A stretch of 64,000 bases of DNA. Origin: Paramesorhizobium sp049065735 (GTDB lineage Bacteria; Pseudomonadota; Alphaproteobacteria; Rhizobiales; Rhizobiaceae). Both the position numbers and the translations under genes were made by a program. Positions within the stretch are counted from its first letter, which is position 1, and each line of letters starts with the position of its first letter. Positions 59,507-64,000 of this stretch are shown here, one piece after another. Location: positions 248,001 through 312,000 of the forward strand of contig NZ_JBAKHD010000002.1 of NCBI RefSeq assembly GCF_049065735.1, in the 5' to 3' direction. Under the pieces are notes generated by a model. The model did not search any database and had not been told where the DNA came from. It saw only the letters and a list, made by a program, of their open reading frames with translations.

Positions 59507-60157
59507 ATGACCTATGCTCCCCCCGTCGCATGGCCGAAACTGAAGCGTGATCTCGTCGCCATCCTGCGCGGGATCAAGCCGGAGGAGGCGTTCGCCATTG
59601 GGCACGCCCTCGCCGAAGCGGGCTTCGAAGCCATCGAAGTGCCGCTCAATTCGCCGGAGCCGTTCCGCTCCATCGAGACGATGGCGAAGGCGCTGCCGGA
59701 TGTGCTTGTCGGCGCGGGCACGGTGCTCGATCCTGCCGATGTCGCACGGCTTCACGATGCGGGCGGGCGGCTGATGGTGAGTCCGAATGTCGAGCCGGAG
59801 GTGATCCGCGCGGCTTCCGCCAAGAGCATGGTGACGATGCCGGGCGTGTTCACGCCGACCGAAGCGCTCGCGGCCTGCAAGGCGGGCGCGTCGGGGCTCA
59901 AATTTTTCCCGGCCAGCGTGCTGGGACCCGACGGCATCAAGGCGATCAGCACCGTTCTACCGAAGGGCGTCGTCATCGGCGCGGTTGGCGGCGTCACCGA
60001 AGGCGAGTTCGCGGCCTATGCGGAGGTGGGCATTCGTACCTTCGGCCTCGGCTCCAGCCTTTACAAGCCGGGCATGACCGTTTCGGACGTGAAGGAGCGG
60101 GCGTGGATGGCGGTTTCCGGCTATGATTCGGTCTTTTACGGAAAGAGCTACGCATGA
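59507..60157 (+). CDS. dgoA: 2-dehydro-3-deoxy-6-phosphogalactonate aldolase
   Basis: It cleaves KDPGal to pyruvate and glyceraldehyde-3-phosphate. In this class I KDPG-type aldolase, Lys132 in GLKFFPAS forms the Schiff base and Glu44 in AIEVPLNSP is the general acid/base. The segment EVPLNSP and overall fit favour the galactonate enzyme over Eda. GAGGAG lies eight bases before the ATG. The length is 216 residues. It overlaps the next gene by four bases. Confidence 0.94.
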   Translation: MTYAPPVAWPKLKRDLVAILRGIKPEEAFAIGHALAEAGFEAIEVPLNSPEPFRSIETMAKALPDVLVGAGTVLDPADVARLHDAGGRLMVSPNVEPEVIRAASAKSMVTMPGVFTPTEALAACKAGASGLKFFPASVLGPDGIKAISTVLPKGVVIGAVGGVTEGEFAAYAEVGIRTFGLGSSLYKPGMTVSDVKERAWMAVSGYDSVFYGKSYA

Positions 60158-61020
60158 GCGCGACCGTCTTTTGCGATATCGTCTGCGAGCTTGGCGAGGG
60201 GCCGGGCTACGATCCGCTGACCAACACGGTCTGGTGGCTCAACATTCTGGCGGGCCGGCTCATGGAAAAAAGCTGGCCGGATGGCGAGACGAAGGTTCAT
60301 GACCTCGGCATGAAGGCGAGCGCGCTTGCCGTCATCGATTCGGAGCGGCAGCTCGTCTGGACCGAGAACGGCCTCTATATTCGCGAGCGCAAAAGCGGCG
60401 CGATGACGCTGCACAAGCCCATCGAGGCCGACAATCCCGCCACCCGCTCGAACGATGCGCGCGTTCACCCCTCCGGCGCTTTCTGGCTGGGGACGATGGG
60501 GAAAAAAGCCGAGGAAGGCGCGGGCTCGATCTGGTGGTACCGCGAAGGCGAGGTGCGCCAGCTCTTCACGGGCATCACCATCACCAATTCGATTTCCTTT
60601 TCGCCCGACGGTCGCGTTGCCTATTTCGCCGATACGCGGAAAAACATCATCTGGCGCGTCGATACCGATCCGGAAACCGGGCTGCCGGTGGGCGAAAAAA
60701 GCGTGTTCCATCATCGGACGGAGGATGGCGGCATCGACGGCTCGGTGGTGGATGCAGATGGCGTGCTCTGGAATGCCTGCTGGGGCGCGGGCGCGGTGCA
60801 TGCCTATTCGCCCGAGGGCAAGCTTATTCGCACCGTCGCTGTGCCTGCCCGCCAGCCCTCCTGCCCGGCCTTTGTCGGACCGGATGCGGACCGGATGCTG
60901 GTCACTACCGCGTGGGAAGGCATGAGCGAAGCCGACCGCGCTGGAGACGGCAATGCGGGGCGCCCCCTGCTGCTGGATTTGGCGGTGAAGGGTGTGTTCG
61001 ATCCGGTGGTGAGGCTTTAA
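60154..61020 (+). CDS. SMP-30/gluconolactonase-family lactonase
   Basis: This six-bladed propeller lactonase probably opens the galactonolactone made by the SDR. The metal ligands are visible: Glu15 in ELGEGPGYD, Asn in TRSNDARVHPSG, Asn in TITNSISFSPDG and Asp in IDGSVVDADG. The length is 288 residues. It ends the operon; a galactonate dehydratase gene (dgoD), needed to complete the pathway, is not in the window. Confidence 0.92.
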   Translation: MSATVFCDIVCELGEGPGYDPLTNTVWWLNILAGRLMEKSWPDGETKVHDLGMKASALAVIDSERQLVWTENGLYIRERKSGAMTLHKPIEADNPATRSNDARVHPSGAFWLGTMGKKAEEGAGSIWWYREGEVRQLFTGITITNSISFSPDGRVAYFADTRKNIIWRVDTDPETGLPVGEKSVFHHRTEDGGIDGSVVDADGVLWNACWGAGAVHAYSPEGKLIRTVAVPARQPSCPAFVGPDADRMLVTTAWEGMSEADRAGDGNAGRPLLLDLAVKGVFDPVVRL

Positions 61021-61029
61021 TTCACTGGA

Positions 61030-61178
61030 CACCCTCCTTCCCCCTTGCGGGGAAGGTGTCTGCGGAGCAGACGGATGGGGGTGGTTACGTTTACACCAAG
61101 TTCTCCAGCAAACGCGCAAACGTCACCACCCCCATCCGCCCGCTAACGCGGGCACCTTCCCCGCAAGGGGGAAGGAGG
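61030..61178. repeat. Palindromic repeat C3
   Basis: Inverted halves (61030-61092 and 61116-61177) follow the C1 layout, with ends containing TTGCGGGGAAGG and a central GTGGTTACGTTT/AAACGTCACCAC. It lies between the convergent lactonase and pyrF genes. Confidence 0.92.
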
Positions 61179-61188
61179 GCGCCAAGCT

Positions 61189-61887
61189 CTAAGCCCCCGC
61201 CATCTCCGCCAAAATCGCCTGTGCGGCGGCTTTTCTGTCCGGTGCGGCGATAATCGGGCGGGCGACGACGAGATGGCTGGCCCCGGCCCGCAGCGCTTCC
61301 TTCGGGGTCATGACGCGCTTCTGGTCGCCTTTCTCCGCGCCGGCGGGGCGGATGCCGGGCGTTACCAGCGCCATGTCCGGTCCAATCACACGGCGCACGG
61401 CGGCGGCCTCAAGCGCGGCGCAGACGATGCCGCCCATGCCTGCCTCGCGGGCCTGCTCCGCCCGTCTCAAGACCAGCGCTTCGGGGTCTGCCACATAGCC
61501 CGCCTCGGCCAGGTCCGCGCCATCCATGGAGGTCAGCACCGTGACGCCCAGCAGGCAAAGATCGCTTCCCTTCGCCGCTTCCACCGCCGCGCGCATCGCC
61601 TTGGGATAGGCATGGAGCGTCAGCATCGACACGCCCATCCTGGCGATATTCTCGACGCCCTTGGCGACGGTGTTGTCGATGTCGAGCAGCTTCATGTCGA
61701 GGAACACTTTTTTGCCCGAGCGGATCAGTTCGCCCGCCAGACCGAGCCCGCCGACGAAGGCAAGCTGATAGCCGATCTTGTAGAACGACACCGTGTCGCC
61801 CAAGGTCTCGATCACGGCTTCGGCTTCCTTCACCGTCGGCACATCGAGGCCGACGATCAGCCGGTCGCGCACGCTATTCTCATCCAT
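61189..61887 (-). CDS. pyrF: Orotidine 5'-phosphate decarboxylase
   Basis: It makes UMP in the last step of pyrimidine synthesis. The catalytic array is in FLDMKLLDIDNT (Asp64, Lys66, Asp69), with LIVGLDVP at the start and TPGIRPAGAEKGDQKRV as the phosphate loop. The ATG at 61887 gives 232 residues. It overlaps the end of the upstream phosphatase gene by eight bases. Confidence 0.96.
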   Translation of the reverse strand: MDENSVRDRLIVGLDVPTVKEAEAVIETLGDTVSFYKIGYQLAFVGGLGLAGELIRSGKKVFLDMKLLDIDNTVAKGVENIARMGVSMLTLHAYPKAMRAAVEAAKGSDLCLLGVTVLTSMDGADLAEAGYVADPEALVLRRAEQAREAGMGGIVCAALEAAAVRRVIGPDMALVTPGIRPAGAEKGDQKRVMTPKEALRAGASHLVVARPIIAAPDRKAAAQAILAEMAGA

Positions 61888-62476
61888 GAAAATCACCGCT
61901 GAATGTTTCCACCGCGCTCCAATCGCACAACAGCGCGCGGTCCGAAAGGCGGAAGGCGAAGATATTTCCACCGCCGGGCGGCTGGTCGTGATCGCGCGCA
62001 ATCGCCTTGCCGCCGAGATGGCACTTCAAAAGCGTGCCAACGCCGCCATGGCCGACGAACAACACCGGGCCGTCGCTCGCGTGGCGGTCCAGCGCGGCAT
62101 TGAACGCCTTGACGATGCGGGCCTGGGCCTCCACTGCCCGCTCCCATCCCTCGAAGCTCAATTCTGGCTCGGCAAAGAAACGGTCCGCCGCCTTCTCGAA
62201 CTCGGGCGGGGGAAGGAAGCCGGTCGAAGAGCGGTCGTTCTCGCCCATCATGGCGTCGATCTCGATCGGGCAGCCGGAATTTCGGGCGAGTATCTGGGCC
62301 GTTTCGATGGCCTTTTTCTCGTCGCTGGAGAATATCCGCGCAAGCCTACCCACCCAAGGTCTTTCATATATTGCCTCGATCTGCGCCTTTCCCAATTCGG
62401 ACAGGCCCCATTGCGGAACGGGAATCGCGGGATCGATCACAATCTGCGGATGGGTGAGGTAGTAGCCGACCGTCAT
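61880..62476 (-). CDS. Divergent histidine-phosphatase-family protein
   Basis: The fold is that of phosphoglycerate-mutase-like phosphatases: IFSSDEKKAIETAQIL and the second catalytic His in LFVGHGGVGTLL are clear. The first motif, normally RHG, is YLTHPQIV, keeping the histidine but lacking the arginine and glycine, and the usual second arginine is Lys in DEKKA. The length is 198 residues. It may be a low-activity or non-phosphoglycerate enzyme. It is coupled to the FMN reductase upstream (four-base overlap) and pyrF downstream. Confidence 0.82.
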   Translation of the reverse strand: MTVGYYLTHPQIVIDPAIPVPQWGLSELGKAQIEAIYERPWVGRLARIFSSDEKKAIETAQILARNSGCPIEIDAMMGENDRSSTGFLPPPEFEKAADRFFAEPELSFEGWERAVEAQARIVKAFNAALDRHASDGPVLFVGHGGVGTLLKCHLGGKAIARDHDQPPGGGNIFAFRLSDRALLCDWSAVETFSGDFHG

Positions 62477-63057
62477 CGCGGGTAAGACGCCAGTTGCGCG
62501 TGCTCGATCAGCGCGCGGCAGACTTTCGCCATCATCTTGGCAGTGCGCTCATCCTTCAGGGAACCGTCCTCGTCGAAGGCCTGCGAGGCATGAGCGACGG
62601 AACATTGTTCGGTCAGTATCTGAACGCCGACATTCATCAACACGGCGCGCAAATGATAGAGGCCGCGCATGCCGCCATACTGGCCGTCCGAGGAAGAGCA
62701 AAGCCCAACGACCTTGCCTGCATAGGGCTTTAGCACGCGCTCGCCATCGCGGGAAATGCGGCTGACCCAGTCGATGGTGTTCTTGAGGAGCGGCGGGATG
62801 GAGGCGTTATACTCGGGCGAGCAGATCATGAGCCCGTCATGGGCTGCGAAGAGGCGTCCGAGCCGCATGGCATTTTCAGGAATGCCACTCTCCTTCTGCA
62901 AATCCTCGTCCATGATCGGCAGGGGATAATCGGCAAGCGAGATGCGCGTGACTTCCGCGCCTTCGCGCGCAAGCTCCCTGGCGGCGGCATCCGCCGTGCG
63001 TCCGCTATAGGCGCCGGAGCGGATCGAACCGGCGAAAACGAGGATTTTGGGAGCCAT
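62473..63057 (-). CDS. NADPH-dependent FMN reductase family protein
   Basis: This flavodoxin-like oxidoreductase of 194 residues has the FMN phosphate loop AGSIRSGAYSGR at the start and CSPEYNASIPPLLKNTIDW in the middle, which is diagnostic of the family. The quinone, azo dye or FMN substrate cannot be told. It is cytoplasmic. It overlaps the histidine phosphatase by four bases and lies 17 bp after pmtA, so pmtA, this gene, the phosphatase and pyrF may be one transcript. Confidence 0.9.
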   Translation of the reverse strand: MAPKILVFAGSIRSGAYSGRTADAAARELAREGAEVTRISLADYPLPIMDEDLQKESGIPENAMRLGRLFAAHDGLMICSPEYNASIPPLLKNTIDWVSRISRDGERVLKPYAGKVVGLCSSSDGQYGGMRGLYHLRAVLMNVGVQILTEQCSVAHASQAFDEDGSLKDERTAKMMAKVCRALIEHAQLASYPR

Positions 63058-63074
63058 TTTCTTTGCGAGCCTGG

Positions 63075-63674
63075 TTATGCATGGCCGCGCTTATAGACCC
63101 ACAGCCGCGCCGGGGGAACATTGCGTATGACGAAATCATAGGCGCTGACGCTATAATTGCCGCGTCCTGCGGGGATGGCCGGAAGCGGGCCATAGGTGAT
63201 CTGGATGACCGGACGGCCTTCGGGAATGCGCCGGAGGAGATCTTCCAGCAGCGCCACACGCTGCGGAACCGGGAAGTTCAGCAATGGCACGGCGCAGACC
63301 ACGCTGTCGAAGGCCAGATCCTTATGCTCCCCAAGCGTGGTGTCGAGATCGAAGGCGTCACCTTGAATGATGTTCACCTCGGGGAAATCCTGGCGCAGGC
63401 GGCGGGCGAAATCCTCCGAATATTCGACGCAATAAAGGTCCTTTGGCTTCACGCCGCGCTGAAGAATCGCCTTGGTGATGACGCCGGTGCCGGGACCAAG
63501 CTCCAGCACGGGCAAGCCGGAATGGGGATTGACGACGCTCGCCATGCGGCGCGCGGTGACGGAACTCGTCGGCAGGATGGCTCCAACTGCCTTGGGGCCA
63601 TCGATCCATCCCTTGAAGAACCGGATTTCCTCGTCGAACTTCTCGGCCAGCTTCTTGCCCAATGGTCCTGCCAT
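63075..63674 (-). CDS. pmtA: Phosphatidylethanolamine N-methyltransferase, rhizobial PmtA type
   Basis: It methylates phosphatidylethanolamine towards phosphatidylcholine. Residues near the start (FFKGWIDGPKAVGAILPTS) and SAM motif VLELGPGTGVITKAIL match the Sinorhizobium-type enzyme, as do AVPLLNFP and PPARLWVYKRG at the end. The 199-residue length is right. A relative is the KsgA-like rRNA methylase family, but the listed motifs favour PmtA. It points to phosphatidylcholine in the membrane, typical of this order. Confidence 0.9.
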   Translation of the reverse strand: MAGPLGKKLAEKFDEEIRFFKGWIDGPKAVGAILPTSSVTARRMASVVNPHSGLPVLELGPGTGVITKAILQRGVKPKDLYCVEYSEDFARRLRQDFPEVNIIQGDAFDLDTTLGEHKDLAFDSVVCAVPLLNFPVPQRVALLEDLLRRIPEGRPVIQITYGPLPAIPAGRGNYSVSAYDFVIRNVPPARLWVYKRGHA

Positions 63675-63765
63675 GGCGTTCCTCTCCCATGTCGTTGCGG
63701 AGACGATTTATGACGCATCGCGGAGCAAAAGCAAAGCCTCGCAAGAACGAGTATAGCTATTCAAC

Positions 63766-64000
63766 CTACCCCTCGAAGAACTCCTTCATCCGGGCAAAGA
63801 AGCCGCTCGATTGCGGGCTGTTTTCCTTCGAGGAAATCTTTTCGAACTCCTCCAGAAGTTCGCGCTGCCGCCGGGTCAGGTTCTGCGGCGTCTCGATATC
63901 GATCTGGATATAGAGATCGCCCATGGCCGGCTGGCGCAGGACCGGCATGCCCTTGCCCTTCAAGCGGAACTGCTTGCCGTTCTGCGTGCCCTCGGGAATC
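63766..64000 (-). CDS. dnaJ: Chaperone protein DnaJ (C-terminal fragment)
   Basis: Only the last 78 codons are in the window. The reading frame is open to the edge, with IPEGTQNGKQFRLKGKGMP and MGDLYIQIDIETPQNLT, which belong to the second client-binding beta domain, followed by LTRRQRELLEEFEKI and a short C-terminal helix. DnaJ stimulates DnaK. The J domain and zinc centre lie beyond the window. Confidence 0.93.
   Translation of the reverse strand, partial: IPEGTQNGKQFRLKGKGMPVLRQPAMGDLYIQIDIETPQNLTRRQRELLEEFEKISSKENSPQSSGFFARMKEFFEG

Noticed and set aside
1..64000. tRNA, rRNA or CRISPR features
   Set aside because: No cloverleaf with a GTTCRANYC arm, no rRNA segment and no regularly spaced direct repeats were found by reading; repeats present are palindromic and dispersed.

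Overview
The window reads as a stretch of the main chromosome of an alphaproteobacterium of the order Hyphomicrobiales (Rhizobiales), probably near Phyllobacteriaceae/Brucellaceae; the genus cannot be fixed from the sequence alone. The reasons are high GC, protein families typical of this order (DUF982, rhizobial-type PmtA, the YlxR/L7Ae fusion, long alphaproteobacterial PstA/PstC), and palindromic intergenic repeats of rhizobial type. Nearly everything is core genome: no tRNA, rRNA, prophage, insertion sequence or CRISPR array was seen.

Layout: 1-8.0 kb (+ strand) carries deoB (5' end cut by the window), mutM, an enoyl-CoA hydratase, rpsT and the replication cluster dnaA-dnaN-recF. From 8.2 to 51.9 kb almost all genes are on the - strand. 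In order of increasing coordinate they are an RsmC-like methyltransferase; the expression cluster pnp, rpsO, truB, rbfA, infB, ylxR, nusA, rimP (transcribed leftwards from a promoter near 20.0 kb); a tripartite tricarboxylate transporter (tctA, tctB, tctC); trmB, metK and a PraR-like regulator; lnt, corC, ybeY, phoH, miaB, plsC, rimI, tsaB; trehalose synthesis (otsA, otsB); an M29 aminopeptidase; a SleB-like hydrolase; the phosphate regulon phoB, phoU, pstB, pstA, pstC, pstS with a three-repeat PHO box; guanine deaminase; and a two-gene unit of an RLAN/ATP-grasp RimK-like ligase and a GNAT-C39 peptidase fusion. From 52.2 kb come an intracellular PHA depolymerase, a secreted transglutaminase-like cysteine proteinase, a decayed vapBC module, yifB, gshB, a four-gene galactose/galactonate operon (SDR, dgoK, dgoA, SMP-30 lactonase), pyrF, a divergent histidine phosphatase, an FMN reductase, pmtA and the 3' end of dnaJ.

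The most striking structural feature is a dense set of short palindromic repeats: about 15 copies of six families in 64 kb. Two families share one hairpin plan (9-bp stem, ACAAG loop, GACG tail) while the stem sequences differ by paired changes. Repeats lie at almost every junction of the nusA-to-rpsO cluster. One perfect 54-bp palindrome sits in frame inside a methyltransferase gene, another supplies the C-terminal tail of DeoB, one supplies the otsA stop codon and one reaches the rimP start codon.

The best candidate for an under-described biochemical system is the GNAT-C39/RimK-like pair at 49.3-51.9 kb, predicted to process, acetylate and ligate an unknown peptide. Regulatory sites visible by eye include an attenuator-like leader before rimP-nusA, a PHO box, an EcfG-type general-stress promoter before the DUF982 gene, a perfect CtrA-type site before the transglutaminase-like gene, and an operator-like palindrome before the PraR-like gene.
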